DNA from: Madurella fahalii | Lineage: Eukaryota > Ascomycota > Sordariomycetes > Sordariales | Assembly (NCBI GenBank): GCA_029876055.1 | Contig: CM056875.1 | Span: forward strand, 5,419,001 to 5,483,000 | Direction of reading: 5' to 3' | Length of the DNA stretch: 64,000 bases | Shown here: piece by piece, positions 48,553-60,276 of the stretch | Layout: each line of letters opens with the position of its first letter | Position numbering within the stretch: position 1 is the first letter of the stretch | Translations under genes and position numbers: made by a program | Notes under the pieces: generated by a model | What the model saw: the letters and a program-made list of their open reading frames with translations, nothing else | What the model was told of the DNA's origin: nothing | The model's database searches: none

Positions 48553-49581
48553 GACACGAGAATGCATGGCCGCGCGGGCCCTGGCCACCGCGTCTCGCCG
48601 CGCTCTCGCCTCGAGGCCGGCCGACTACCCTGCAATCCAGTCCGATCTGGTACGGTCTTATCCTGATGGATCCTGTTTCTGCTACTCCTCCAGCCGGCAA
48701 AGAACAAACAAGATAGGCGTATTATGTACAGTTACATACAGGAAATCACCCGAACTGTGGGGAACGTAGCAATATTCCCCCCCAACCCCCCCCCCTTCTT
48801 TCCCTCCTCCCATATCTCAGAGTGCCCTTAACATGAATACCTTCCGAGAGCCAGGGCCGGAAACACCAGCGGCAGGCAAACGAGACGTTGTGAAATGGGG
48901 CAGGAAGAAGGAAAAGAACGGATAACGAACCGGAACAAGACAGCCGGGAGATAGACATGCTCGCAAAGATGCATTGTCCTCGTTTCTCCTCTCCTGTTCA
49001 TCCGCCCGCCTGCTTGCCATGGCAACCAATGGCATGGCATATCCAGTCGGGGGGGGGGGAGGGGAGGACATTACGCAGTCTGCAATCCACACGCGACTCC
49101 CCAGCTGTCCCAGGTACTTCTTCCACTTCGGACAGGCAGCGGAATGCAACTGGAGATATGCAGAGTTCGGCAGGTATCTCATATTAAACTGCTACATATT
49201 TTGTGTACTCCGCAGGCCCCCCGGGGGGGGGGGGGGGTGCAAGGGGCTGGATAAGACGGCGTGCGAGGCCCGTCCCTGTTCACGGCTCGCCACTGTAGAG
49301 CATGGCCGAGAGTGGATGAGGGAAAGCCGTTTCTGTCAGTGCAGATATTCCCAAAAGGGGAGGAGGGTGGATCAGGTAGGTCGGGCGGTCGGTTGGTGAT
49401 CGGCCGAGGGCGAAGATTCGAGGCCGAACTTTGTCCGTCTATCTAACTTTGGTCTTGTTCTCGTCTGCGGGATGAAATGCGGCGGGGGCCAGAGGACAGG
49501 CAGAAGGGAAAGCCACTGAAGCTCGCTGACTAGCTGGCCGGTTGCGTCAGTGGCCACAAGCTGTCTGCTGAGGTGGTCGGT

Positions 49582-49613
49582 ACTGTCACTGTCACTGTCA
49601 CTGTCACTGTCAC
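49582..49613. repeat. (ACTGTC)n hexanucleotide repeat
   Basis: Five perfect copies plus a partial unit. Confidence 0.9.
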
Positions 49614-51014
49614 CTAACCTCAGATCGGCCTCGTTATTAAATCGATGCTTCTCATCTACCCTACCCCGACACCTGCGATTACGATTGTCAGTGGCGTCGG
49701 GAGGGTAGCAAGGGGAGCCAGCCGCCCATCCTTTGGCGCGTGTAAGCACTTGAAACCGTTAATACTATCCAGTCCCTCCATCAAAACTGGGGGGTGGGAG
49801 AAAATCAACAATAAGACGGGGGGCCTGTCTTTCCTCTCACCGAGCAGATAAACCCTACCACGGTAAACTCTCGCTTGCCTATCTATACTGACCTATTAAA
49901 ATCCAAAGCAACCGACCGAGGCACAAGACACACAGCCGACGCGCACGCAGCGCCTAGGCTAGACAGGCCAGCAAAAACGAAGTAGCAGCGCAGCAAGCAG
50001 GCACAAATTATCCCAATTACCCTGCCCCTCGTGGGCGAGACTGGGGGCTAGCGGGGGGGTTTAGTGAGTACGGGGACGGGGATACAGACGAGGATGCCAC
50101 GCAGCCATTGCAGATGCGATATATCTCCGAAGTGCCTCTTTAGGGAACAGCCAAGGTAGGTAGGTAGGTAGGCACTGTAAGTAGGGTAGTGGGCGAACCT
50201 CTCTCCAAGTCAACCCCCAGAATGCCACACATGCAGCACAATCTAAACTGCGTGACTGTCAAGGATGCCCGCTTTGGGCCACCGAGGTAAAGGAGCAGTT
50301 TGAGTACAGTATGCATGCAAAATTTAGACGAGGTCGAAGCTCGGAACCCGAGCCATCACAGCCGTGATAAGTAACAGCATCGTGCCTCCATAGTATTTAT
50401 CTTTATTTTGCCCCAACTAACAGGGGCTTCTGCATGCGCAGGATACCATTACCCCCAACAGCACAGGTACTGTACATACTGGGCCTACATATTCCCCTCC
50501 CTTCCCCTTTCTCTCCCCACCAACGTAGTAGTGGTGGCGTGCTAGCAAGCCACTGGAACCTGAACTACTGCATGGCCATGACACTCAACCTACATGTGCC
50601 ACATGGGAAGAACCTGCAGCAAGCAAGCCCTGACCCAAGAGAGTAAAAGGGATCATCATCCCTTTTCTTCTTCCGCACGGGCACCTGGTATACGCCCGAG
50701 GGGGACAAAGCACAGTTCTGTAAATTGTGTGCAGCAGGACCGTACACCTAAAGCAGGAAGAGACAAACCACGTTGCGTCGGCAAGGTCAAGGTCCGGGGG
50801 ATGTGATGGAACGGCGGGATTGGATTGGGGAACCCTGCGCGGGTGCCATTCATCTCGATCAGATTCAAGATCGAATCCGAATAATCTTTTTGGCTTCCTA
50901 ATATCATGGCGGGGGGTATCTTTAAGTAGGTAAGCAGTCATGTTGGGAAGAAGTAAGCCGGTTCAGGGTGGCAACGACACCGGTCAGACGTGAATCCACC
51001 ACGAGCGGCAGCCG

Positions 51015-53376
51015 TCAATCCTCCTCTTCAAAGAGTATATCCTCCTCGTCGTTCAGGGCGAGCATCACAAAGTGTCTCACCCACGCTTGATGGGCAGGGT
51101 CCAGTTCTTCTTCAACCCTGATCTCGCCCGGACGACCCACGTCTGCTCTGCCGCCGACGCCGCCGCCGCCGCCATTCTGATCTTGGTTCTGATTGTGGTT
51201 CTGGTGGTTCATGTTGGCGTTACGACGCTGTGCGTGCTGTGCCTGATTTGCTGGGTTATTGTTATTTTGCCGGTGGGGAGGACCTCCTCCCCCTCGCCCA
51301 CGCCCCCTTTGCCCGACAGCGCCGGCGCCCCCTGGCCCAGGGCCACCTTGACGCCCGCCTCCTCGCAACGGTCCCCCACCTCGCGCCATGGGCTGATTTC
51401 GCACTGCCCTCGCTCCTCCTCCTCCTCCTCCTCCTCCTCCTCCTCCTCCTCCCCGAGCAACAACTCCCAGCGGCGCCACTGCAGGCTGAGCCGCTGCCGC
51501 TTCTCGAGCGCGGGGCCCTCCGCGACCTGCACCCGCAGGTTGATTCGCGGCTATCCGAAGGACGAGCGGCCCTTCGCGCGCGATGCCGACTTGTCCGCCA
51601 TACGCATGCGCATCCTGCAGTTGTGCCGCGGCGGGTTGAGCTTGTTCCTCCTCTTCGGGCTCCTCGATCTCGGGGATGAGTTCGTCTGCGGCCGCAGGGG
51701 CGGGCGCAGGAGCAAGGTTGCCGGCGACTCCACCGGCCCCTCCCGCAAAACCGTAGCCGACGTCGTTACCATCTCCCATCTCGAGCTCCCACAGGCGCAT
51801 GTAACAGCCGGTAACACGCCCGTCGGGCATTTCGTTAAAGTGCTGATAGGGGTTGCCCGGGTCGAGCCAGGCAGAGCAGAGATAGCAGAAATGGGACTGG
51901 CAGCGGTAGCAGATCATGTGGTTGCAGCCGTGCGTCTTCTGAGCCGGCGCCGCGCAGGTAGGGCACGGCGTCGTGTGTAGCTTCATGTACTCGAGCGAGG
52001 CTTGCTCTTCGGCAGTGAGCTCTTCCTTGTCGCGGCGCGGTGTGCAGCGGAAGAACTCGCCGTGCCATGACTGGTAGCAACGACTGCAGAAGGCAAAGCT
52101 GCATTCCTCGCAAATAGCCAGGAGTTCCGCGGCTGGCTTGTAGGGTTTAGATTTGCCCTCACCGTCCAGGTGACCGTCGCCGTCGTCACCGTCCTCGTCT
52201 TCCGAGGCTGACTCTTCGAAGGTTTCAGCGAGCTCTAGACCCTGCGGCTTCTTGTGCTTTTTCGACCTCGCAGCGCCATGGCACCAGGGCCGTGGGCAGT
52301 ACACTGTGTTTTTGTCCGACTCGAGCTCGGTCTTATACTTGAGCGTCACGTAGCGTTTGACCGTCTCCTGGTCCAGGGGGATTTGCAGCAGCTCGCTAGG
52401 GTTGATGAAGGTCCTGGGCTTTTTGCGCTTCTTGCCGGAGGTAGAAGCGGCTTTTGCGCGCTCCTTTGCGCAATCAGGCGCTAAGCATCTGACTGCCGCG
52501 AGATCTCCCTCTTTGATCGCATTGTTGTAGAAGTCCTGCAGACACTCGACGCAAAAGACGTGCCCGCAGTCGAGCATCCGATGGCAGACGGAGCCCTTCT
52601 TTGGGTCTGCATTCCACGTTAGTAGATGTTGAGAGGATCCAGACAAACAAGCACGCCTGCGGAAACGGAACCGCAAAGGATCTCAACCCCTAGACAGTGA
52701 TCCGCCCCGGAGCCGTCCGCAGAACGGTGCCATGCGAGACACGGCCCAGGGCTAGCGATGAACAAAGACAACATAACGTACCAAGACACACTCCACAGTC
52801 AAAAGTCTCTTTCTCAAATGCCGCCCGCCTCGCCTTGATATCATAGTCTAGGATAGCAATCTTGTGCCGCGGATCGACCTCCAAAGTGCCTTTCTCATCG
52901 ACCAGACCGAAGACATTCTCAGCCGCCTGCTGCACGTGGTCGATGTACGTGAAGCCAACCATGTCGCGGCCCATCTCTTCCCACAGCCGGGGCGCATCAT
53001 CCTCCAACTGCTTGACTGTCTTCTCGGGGAGCCATGGAGGGGTAGTTGAGATGGTGATTTGCGGTGGCTTCTCAGTCGGGTACTGCGGTCCCAAGGTGAT
53101 TTCCATGCGGATCGAGGGAAGATGTGCTAACTCGTGAGAGTCGACGGCGTTCTGCTGGGCTCGTCCAGCACCATTCGAAGTACCGTTGGCCCCCGGCGGC
53201 AAAGCATCGTCGGCGGCAGCGGGGAAGAAAACGGTCACAGCCTGAGTTGGGTTGACGGGAACTTCAAGGGCGACAGTGTACGGGTCGTCCGGGCGCAGCT
53301 GCTGGATCTCGGGGTAGATAGCATATAGGGAGCTGAGCTCGACGTCGCGCGGGTTGTTGAATTCGTCTTCAGCCAT
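51015..53376 (-). CDS. itt1: RWD-RBR E3 ubiquitin ligase (RNF14/Itt1 type)
   Basis: Two exons on the minus strand, 53376-52782 and 52606-51015, with a 175-nt intron (GTACGT, branch CTAAC, acceptor TGCAG) that splits RING1; 728 residues. An RWD domain (about 10-160) shows ELSSLYAIYPEI and LGPQYPTEKPPQITI. RING1 begins CGVCLD at Cys194 and continues CGHVFCVECLQDF and CLAPDC. The IBR contains YCPRPWC and CEECSFAFCSRC. RING2 is CPTC...HGCNHMICYRC...FCYLC, with the expected thioester cysteine about residue 426 in HGCNHM. The RING1-IBR linker has a Lys-rich insert and an acidic stretch. The C-terminal 250 residues are Gly/Arg/Ala/Asn-rich, with a run of 13 Gly, and end in an acidic helix. The family builds ubiquitin chains by an RBR relay; mammalian RNF14 acts in clearing stalled translation factors and yeast Itt1 touches eRF3. 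The Gly/Arg tail is an unusual addition. Confidence 0.92.
51414..51452. repeat. (TCC)n trinucleotide run, poly-Gly in the RBR ligase
   Basis: Thirteen in-frame repeats; on the minus strand they code GGA-glycines. Likely length-variable. Confidence 0.9.
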
Positions 53377-54152
53377 TTGCCTCCTTCCTGGACCCGTTGC
53401 TTGCCTGCCTGTTTCCCCTGCGCTCGCGTCCACGTCGGTAGGAATAGCAACCTAGGGTAGGCGTGTGCTGCCGTAGCGTGCTATCTGTCCCGGCACGGGC
53501 GACGGATCGATGGGAAACCCGCACGATGGAGGATGGACATGCACGAGCGGCAAACAAACCTGGTGCTTCGTCGGCACTCGCCCGCCCAAGTTGAGTTTTG
53601 TCAAACGAACCCGGGAAAGCGCAGTAGTGGGTCAGAATCTTGAAATTCCCGTACTGTCATGGCGGGATCTTCTCAGGCTCCATGGATAGCTGGGACCAGG
53701 TCCGTTGGGGGCAAATTTGCTGCCTTCGATTCCGTCTAGCCCTGCGGTGCCGTCGACCCATCGCGGATCAAATCGATGACTCGTCTCGGCCACTGCGGGA
53801 CAGCGCCAATCCTGGTGGCTTGTGCTCCACTTGATGCTTCCGCGGCTGGCAATTTATGGGGACCTTGCCGGGCGGCCTGAGCCGATTGGCCACCGAAGCT
53901 CCCCACTGCCAAGCCAGGCGCCCAGTAGGGCGCGACTGAGACATTCTATTGCCCGTCAACGACATCCAGTGAACACGCTAAAATCGCAGACGAAAGGGCC
54001 ATTTCTTCTAGATTATTCCCCTTCCCGCCAGAGCGATGCGGTAACCGGCAACAGCACCGGACAACCGCCCAACACCGCACTCCGCCTCCCCCACTTACCA
54101 ATTCGTCCACGCCACATTCCTTGTCCACCACATCAGCCATCCGCCAAACAAA
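53377..54152. promoter_or_regulatory. Divergent promoter region of the RBR ligase and CAX4 genes
   Basis: About 780 bp separating two genes transcribed away from each other. I see no clear TATA box; C/T-rich leader sequence stands before each start. Positional inference only. Confidence 0.45.
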
Positions 54153-55092
54153 ATGGCCGACGACGTGACGCCCCTCGCCTCTCTCTCTCTAACTCACGTC
54201 TACTACGTCCGTTTCCTCCCCTTCCCCCTTCCCCCTTCCCCCTTCCCCCTTCCCAAACCCCTCCTCTCCAATCCTTCTTTGCTAACAATCCCCCCTCTCA
54301 ATCCAGAACCCCTCTGACCCCGTATCCCACCTCTGCGCCTTCCTCTCCCTCCTCCCGCAAGCGCTCGTGGTCGTCTACGTGACGCTCCTCTGGTCGACGC
54401 GCGAGGCCGAGGTCCTTCTGACCTTCCTGGGCCAGCTGGCCTGCGAGGCCGTCAACTTCGCGCTCAAGCGCCTCATCAAGGAGGAGCGGCCCAGGCTGAT
54501 GCACCAGCAGGGGGCCCGGGGCTACGGCATGCCGAGCTCGCACGCGCAGTTCGCCGTGTTCTGGGCCGTCGCCGTGGGCCTGTTCCTGGTCGTGCGGCAC
54601 CGGCCCGCCATGATGGCCGCCGCCGCCGGCGGGGGCGGCGGCGGTAGAGGCGCCGAGGGGAGCAAGCGGAGGGAACCCCCGGCGCTGGCCGATGTCCCCA
54701 GGGCGTATAGGTCCGGCGGCCTGCCCGCCGTGAGCGCGTCTATTGAGGCGTACTCGCACACGCCCTGGACGGTGGCGCAGCGGGTGGCGGTGAGCGCCGG
54801 CGCGCTGGTGGTCGCGGCGCTCGTGGCGTGGAGTAGGGTGTACCTGGGGTATCACACGGTGCGGCAGGTGCTGGCGGGGTGCGCGGCCGGAGTGGTTAGT
54901 GCGGTGGGATGGTTCACCATGACGCATCTGCTAAGGGAAACGGGCCTGCTCGCGTGGGCGCTCCAGACGCCTGTGGCGAGGTGGTTTCGGTTGAGGGACT
55001 TGGTGGTGACGGAAGACCTGTGTCAGGCCGGGTGGGAGAAGTGGGAGAAGAGACGAAGGGAACTGTTGGAAGAGGAGAAGAAAGCTGCGTGA
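54153..55092 (+). CDS. CAX4: Dolichyl-diphosphate phosphatase (PAP2 superfamily)
   Basis: Two exons, 54153-54206 and 54307-55092, with a 100-nt intron whose donor is GTCCGT and acceptor TCCAG; 279 residues. The first exon gives MADDVTPLASLSLTHVYY, and the second begins NPSDPVSHLCAFLSL, as in fungal CAX4. PAP2 signature: KRLIKEERPR (Lys72-x6-Arg79-Pro80), GMPSSHAQF (His97), and SRVYLGYHTVRQV (SR-x5-H). The enzyme removes phosphate from dolichyl diphosphate on the lumenal side of the ER, recycling the carrier after N-glycosylation. Hydrophobic helices include ALVVVYVTLLW, FAVFWAVAVGLFLVV, SAGALVVAALVAW and AGVVSAVGWFTM. The loop after the second motif has a Gly/Ser/Arg-rich insertion of about 50 residues not usual in yeast. 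The weak donor is accepted because it joins conserved sequence. Confidence 0.92.
54221..54254. repeat. (CTTCCCC)n repeat inside the CAX4 intron
   Basis: Five near-perfect units; it lengthens the polypyrimidine part of the intron. Confidence 0.85.
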
Positions 55093-55355
55093 TTGGGTTC
55101 TAAGAGGAGAGGATAGATAAAATACATTTGCTTGGAGTGTGTTATTCAATGGTTTTATATGGTTGGTGATGACAAAGCAAGTGCTACTTTAAAAAACGTT
55201 CTCTCTGCTTGTAGACTCTACTCCAAGACCTCCCAAGTCAAGTCTTCTTCTTCCTCAGTTGTTACCACAGTCAGCCCGCTAAATCTGTCTCTCAGATCCC
55301 ACACCTATCGTAACTCCCAGTTCTGCCAGCCCAGCCGGTTCCGACTTTCCCAATC

Positions 55356-56269
55356 TTACTGGTACACCCCGCCATTGTTATCATACCGATACCCATTGCT
55401 CGCATTCGGATATCTCGCTGCGGGGATGTTATTGGCCGCGTTCCCCTCGAACGGCGGGTCCTGTTTGCTGGGGCCTCTACTCGCGGCGCTGTATCCATTG
55501 TTACTCACGTGCGTCTGCTCGGTAGCGAAGCTGTCACGTACGTCATCCGGAGATGTATGCGACGGGAGTGTATTGGAGCTGCTGGCCGCGCCGGTGGAAG
55601 AGCTCTTGCGGCCGGACAAGCTACTGTGGTTGCGACCCGTGCCGTAGCCCGAGGTGTAGTCGTTGGCCGGGGACGGGCCGAGCCGCTTCTCCTTGCGGCG
55701 GTTCCGGATCAGGACGACGCCAAGGATGATGGAGATGATGAAAAAGACGCTGAGTGTTGCGAAACCAAAGTGTCAGCATCTGGGAGAGAGAGAGAGAAAA
55801 GCAAGCGGAAGACCTACTCAGCAATAATCGACACAACCAGACTCGCCGTCTCCATCTTGCAAGCCAGCTGCAAGCTCGGCGTCGCCAGGAAGTCGCCGTC
55901 TTCAGAGTCGACCATGTTGGTCTCGGCGTCCCCTCGACCAAACGCGGTTTCAATCTCTCCCTCACAGGATGAAGCTCCCCCACGGTTGACAACCGCGACG
56001 TAAGCGAAGCCGGCCATAAATACCACATCCAGGATCATGAAGAGGATGGACGGGAAAGGGTGGCCCGGAAGGCAGCAGAGGAACAGAAGGGCGAGGATGA
56101 CGTAGACGACGCCAGCACCCGAGATACCCGTTACGGCTGGCACCCACAGCGCGATAGGCATGTCATGGTTGATGAGGACTATGAGGAAGTAGGTGAATAA
56201 GGCGAGAACAACCGCGGAGCAGAAGAACTGGATGAAGCGGACGAAGAACTGAAAACCACGAGCGGCCAT
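55356..56269 (-). CDS. MARVEL-domain membrane protein
   Basis: Two exons on the minus strand, 56269-55818 and 55749-55356, with a 68-nt intron (GTAGGT...CTCAG, branch GCTGAC); 281 residues. Four membrane helices fit the MARVEL fold: SAVVLALFTYFLIVLI, GAGVVYVILALLFLCC, ILFMILDVVFMAGFAYVAVV, and SLVVSIIADVFFIISIILGV. The loop between helices 3 and 4 has two cysteines (SSCEGEI, LACKME) as in other fungal family members. A basic stop-transfer segment (RNRRKEKR) precedes a cytosolic tail of about 90 residues rich in Ser, Asn, Tyr and Gly, ending YRYDNNGGVYQ. Such proteins sit in plasma-membrane or eisosome-like domains; the role here is not known. Convergent with CAX4; the stops are about 260 bp apart. 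Confidence 0.88.
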
Positions 56270-58251
56270 GGTTAATAGCTCGGTGACGCGGATGGGTTTG
56301 ATGCGATCGGTGCTGTGATATAAATTGATAGTAGTTGGAAAGTTGTGTTAGGACAAAGTTATCCTTAGTGTACCGGTGGGATATTCAATGCTAAGCCCTT
56401 GCAGATGCAAGATCGACATTTCAGTATGGCGAGAAGGGATTGATAAAAGAAACGAGAAACAATTGAACCGCGAAACATCACACCGAAGATGGGGTTTATG
56501 ATCTAGCTTTTAGGGAACGATCGCCAGCTCGATTCGGCCCCATGAGCTGCGGAGACGGCCCAGTGCGCCGGGCGAGTTGCCTCGGAGTCGAGCACGCTGC
56601 GGCGGGTGCGGCCTGTTGCATCACTGTCATATGGCGCGGGCCGACCGTCAGAGGCCCCGGTTCTTGGCCCGGGCGACCTCTGTGGCCGCTCTCTTCGAGC
56701 AACAGCAACGGGAACGAGGTTGAGATGTGCACCTGTGCCCCTGTTTCCGGCCCCGGGGCCGAATACCACCTGCATCACCCGTTAAGAAACCCGAGGTGCA
56801 GATCGCAGATCTGGATCGCTGAAACCAGGTGCAACTGCTCTGTGCTGCGCCAGTAACATGACGGGACGCGAACGTTTCCACCGGCTTAAAAATAAGGGTC
56901 CAATTGCGGGGCACATTATGACGTCACAGGTCCCAAGGCACCTTGAAGGCCAAATCAGCCACACTCGGATGAGTGGCACGGCCACTGTGGCGCGGCTCAA
57001 CACACAACATCATGACAACAATTTAAGGGGATTACCGAAGGAGTCGGTGATGCAAATAGATCTTCTATGTGAGGTACGGTGTTTTTAGAAACCTGACACT
57101 TCCAAACTAGCTGTTGCGGCATCAAGGTAGGATGACATGACAAAACACCAACAGTGAACAAGTAGGTACTACTAGACTAAAGGACTATGGACGGGAGCCG
57201 CTGAAGGAAAAGAATCCCCCGCCCGAGGACCATCGCAATCCCAATGGATACACGTCATTCTCGGCCCGACCCCATAAGTGGTCGTACGGTCCCCCCCATT
57301 GCGCCGTTTCGGGGTCATGGTTCAGGCCCATAGAGCAGGCCAGGCCCGGCCCGTACTCGCCCAAGCTCTTGGAGTCGAAGTATCAAGTTTGAGGAATGGG
57401 AAACGCATTGTGTTACCAACTTATTGACCTAAATCTCGCGAGGGCGGTGTTGTTTGGGCTAAGAGGTTAGGCAACGTTCGCACGGATGTACATTCGCCAG
57501 GGCATGGCCTCCGAGTTTTAAACCCGGGATGTTGACTTGGTCGATACACAGATGCTTCGACAAAGACATTGTCTCTCTCGCACCCGCATACCAAGGTCAT
57601 CTGTATCATGCCCGTAACCGGTCCGAGAAGTGTCCCGAACGAGCCCCGTCTGCCAAGCCTTCCCAAGAAACGATCCGTTGTGGGTTGTGGATGGACGGGA
57701 CCTTCGGTGACCTAGAGTCGGTGTTCGTTCCCGGTTTTTTGCATCACGTTGCCGACAAGGCTCCCGTCCTTGTTGTGAAGCTGTGGGCTCATACAAGAAA
57801 CTCTCAGTCTGAAACTTATAGTGTTGTTTCATGATGTCGAGGGAAGATGCCGCGTCTTGAATTCCGCAATCCGAGCGCTTGCTCTAAGAATCGACGTTGC
57901 AGTAGAACGGGTCACTCACAACAATCTTAGCATAGGGCAAAGGAATGGGTGTTCAGGATTTCCATAAACATAAAAGCATGCTCTCATCTTTAACGAATAA
58001 GTTTTGGATCCTGGATAATTGCAATTAGCTCGATCCATTTCGTGCCATGTCGGTCTCCGCGGAAGAAGGTGCCTAAAGTACTCTAGACAGCTGCCCGCTT
58101 TCTAGTAGATTTGCCTCAGATGACGGTGGCCCGGATGCTTCCTTCTCAAGGGCAGGTGGGAACGCATGCAGTGGCCCACAGCACCTTCCGCTCCTATCTT
58201 GCCTAGGGATAATACGGAGCAGTTTTAGGGCTGCAGCTCGCAACTGAAACC
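56270..58251. other. Intergenic, 2.0 kb
   Basis: Upstream region of the MARVEL gene, running up to the tRNA gene. Only short frames without domain-like sequence. No transposon relic recognised. Confidence 0.5.
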
Positions 58252-58341
58252 ACCCCTCTGGTGTATCGGTTAACATAGCGGATTCTCACTTGAGAAAAAC
58301 AAGTTATTCTGCTGCGCGGGGTTCGACTCCCCGGGGGGGTG
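58252..58341 (+). tRNA. tRNA-Glu (anticodon CTC) with an 18-nt intron
   Basis: All arms fold. The acceptor stem is ACCCCTC with GGGGGGT (one G-T pair); the D arm is GTGT-ATCGGTTA-ACAT; the anticodon stem is GCGGA with TCTGC. The anticodon CTC is at 58285-58287. The intron, 58289-58306, starts one base after the anticodon and contains TTGAG, which can pair with the anticodon as expected for nuclear tRNA introns. The variable loop is TGCG, the T arm is CGGGG-TTCGACT-CCCCG, and the discriminator base is G (usual for Glu). A box TGGTGTATCGGTTA and B box GGTTCGACTCC are intact. Confidence 0.9.
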
Positions 58342-60276
58342 AAAAAGTTCTATTTCATTTTTGTCACTACACTATCATCATCGATTACCATTGCCAAAGG
58401 GCTCTTGTTAGGATACCATATGGTCGTGATTACCTAACCTTTTCGCATCTCATCGAATCAAATCACCCGAGGATCCTAGCTTAGTTACGTCGTTCCCAGA
58501 TATCGAACACGGGGGCGTAACATTCAGATGTACACATTTTCTGTCTCCCAACTTATATAAGCAGAAGGTTTGGTAGAGCCCGCAGTGCGTTTAACATCAT
58601 CTCCTCCTTACTGAGTTTCTGACTTTGTCCACTTTCGTTCTTCTCGAGGAGTGTCAAGCTAGTAGTAGTACGCTCTATGGATGTGTAGGTACAGTGAGGT
58701 TTCGTTTGACACACCAGGGACCCGTACTCCTCCAGTAGGGGGTTGACGATAAGCACATGGATCCTCCCTGCCATTGGACGCGACGAGCTTAGGCAATCGT
58801 TCGGAATTCGAGGCTTCCACCGCTCCAGACGCATCAACTCACCGACCGGACACGGGTTCTTTACTAAAGACACGCTCCTTGAGCAGTTTGACGGACTACC
58901 TTACATTGTCCAAATCCATACGATTGCTACCTGGCTCCCGTACTACCGGACAAGCTGACGGGATTAAACGACAATCTAGTAGCCACAATTAGTTACACAT
59001 GTATATAGTTCCGGTGCTACCGGAGGATCCAACCTGAACTCCGCGGCCATGCGTGGGAAAAGACAAGCGAGTGTGGTATCACGCCCGTAAAACACCGAAT
59101 CCACTGGAACGATAACTGACGCAAGTCGATGTTCCCGAGTCTTTCAAGCTAAAGAGGCCGTTGGCGATCATCTCGGACCGAAATCCGCAGTCCCTAGTCC
59201 GCCACGGCACGGTGCATGTGGCGCGTAGGAACGGGAGGATGCCAAGAGTTTGAAACCCACGACCACGATCGGAACCCGGCAGCCCTACGACGATCTTTGT
59301 TAATAAGGGTGTTTCGGGAAGGGCTGATGATTTTTAATTATTAATTATTTATTATTATTATTTTGGTCTTTCTTCTCCCTCGGTGAACGGCTAACGGTAT
59401 CATGAAAGACTCGGTGCGCTTCGTCCTGCACTTCGCATCACAACTTTTACATGGTTGCTCGCTCACACCTGCAGACACGAACGCCGCAAATTGGTCGCAC
59501 GACAGGCTAGGCGGCGATGAACGCTTGTTGCCTTGTCATCTTCCGGCTCGGCCGGATGCCCGGCACCGTGGATCAACAATTTAGAACAGAGAATGCGACG
59601 AGGAGCGCGTTGATGCGGCCCCGCCAACGTGGCTACCCTTGACGCGGAGCATGTCCTGCAGCCCAGAACAGTCGGGTGTTCAATAGTGACAACGCAGACG
59701 AGCGCTATCATCCCAAAAAAGTTTACCCCAATTGCCAACCTGCTGCTGCTCCACAGCATACCCAAAAGGGTGACGAGCCCAGCTGCGGCTGGAACATCGA
59801 ACCGATGGGCTGGCGCTCCAGGCCAATCAGGCGAACCCCTTTCCAATGGGGGCGTGCTTGGCGCTCGCTGCACTGGGAGTCCCAATCCCCACATTGGCCG
59901 TTAATCTCCAGGAGACCCTGCGAAAAATACGAGTGACAAGGGGTGGGCTGCGCTGGGGTTCGGATTCGATCCAAGCCACCAGGGGTCACATCGTCCCATG
60001 CACTTGGTTGCAACCAGGGCCTTCACGGGCTCAGCGCTAGCAGTTCTTATGAAAACACCTCGGGCGCCCAATATGCGCGAGTTCTCGGGAGTCTTGCGAT
60101 AGTCCCTCTTGCAGTCCGGCTCCAGGCCTTTTGTGGTCTTCTCACGCTCGCTTTCTGCCTTGGCACCACCCGAGGCGACCTAGTTTGCGGCTTAGAGTCC
60201 TCCTGTCGTTCGCTCTTAACCCCTACGGCTCTCGCGCAATATCCTAATCTAATGTTTTGAGCATCCGCGTTCAAAG
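58342..60276. other. Intergenic, 1.9 kb, promoter side of the peroxidase-WSC gene
   Basis: Contains an AT-rich island (TTAATTATT-type repeats) at about 59330-59375. Short frames only. No clear TATA box near the peroxidase start. Confidence 0.5.
58358..58362 (+). terminator. RNA polymerase III T5 terminator
   Basis: TTTTT lies 17 nt after the tRNA 3' end, the first run of at least four T downstream of the gene. Confidence 0.7.

Larger units (their letters stand above)
39325..51014. other. Gene-free stretch of 11.7 kb
   Basis: Lies between the VIB-1-like gene (transcribed away leftwards) and the 3' end of the RBR ligase gene. It has many medium-length open frames overlapping on both strands (for example 41586-42497 and 41848-42774), as expected for GC-rich DNA, and none shows a domain, a plausible exon chain or a bounded start and stop context. 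It carries microsatellites, A-runs, ATTTT and CTCACAG repeats listed below. No tRNA passes inspection. Long promoter, long untranslated leader or non-coding RNA are possible. Confidence 0.55.
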
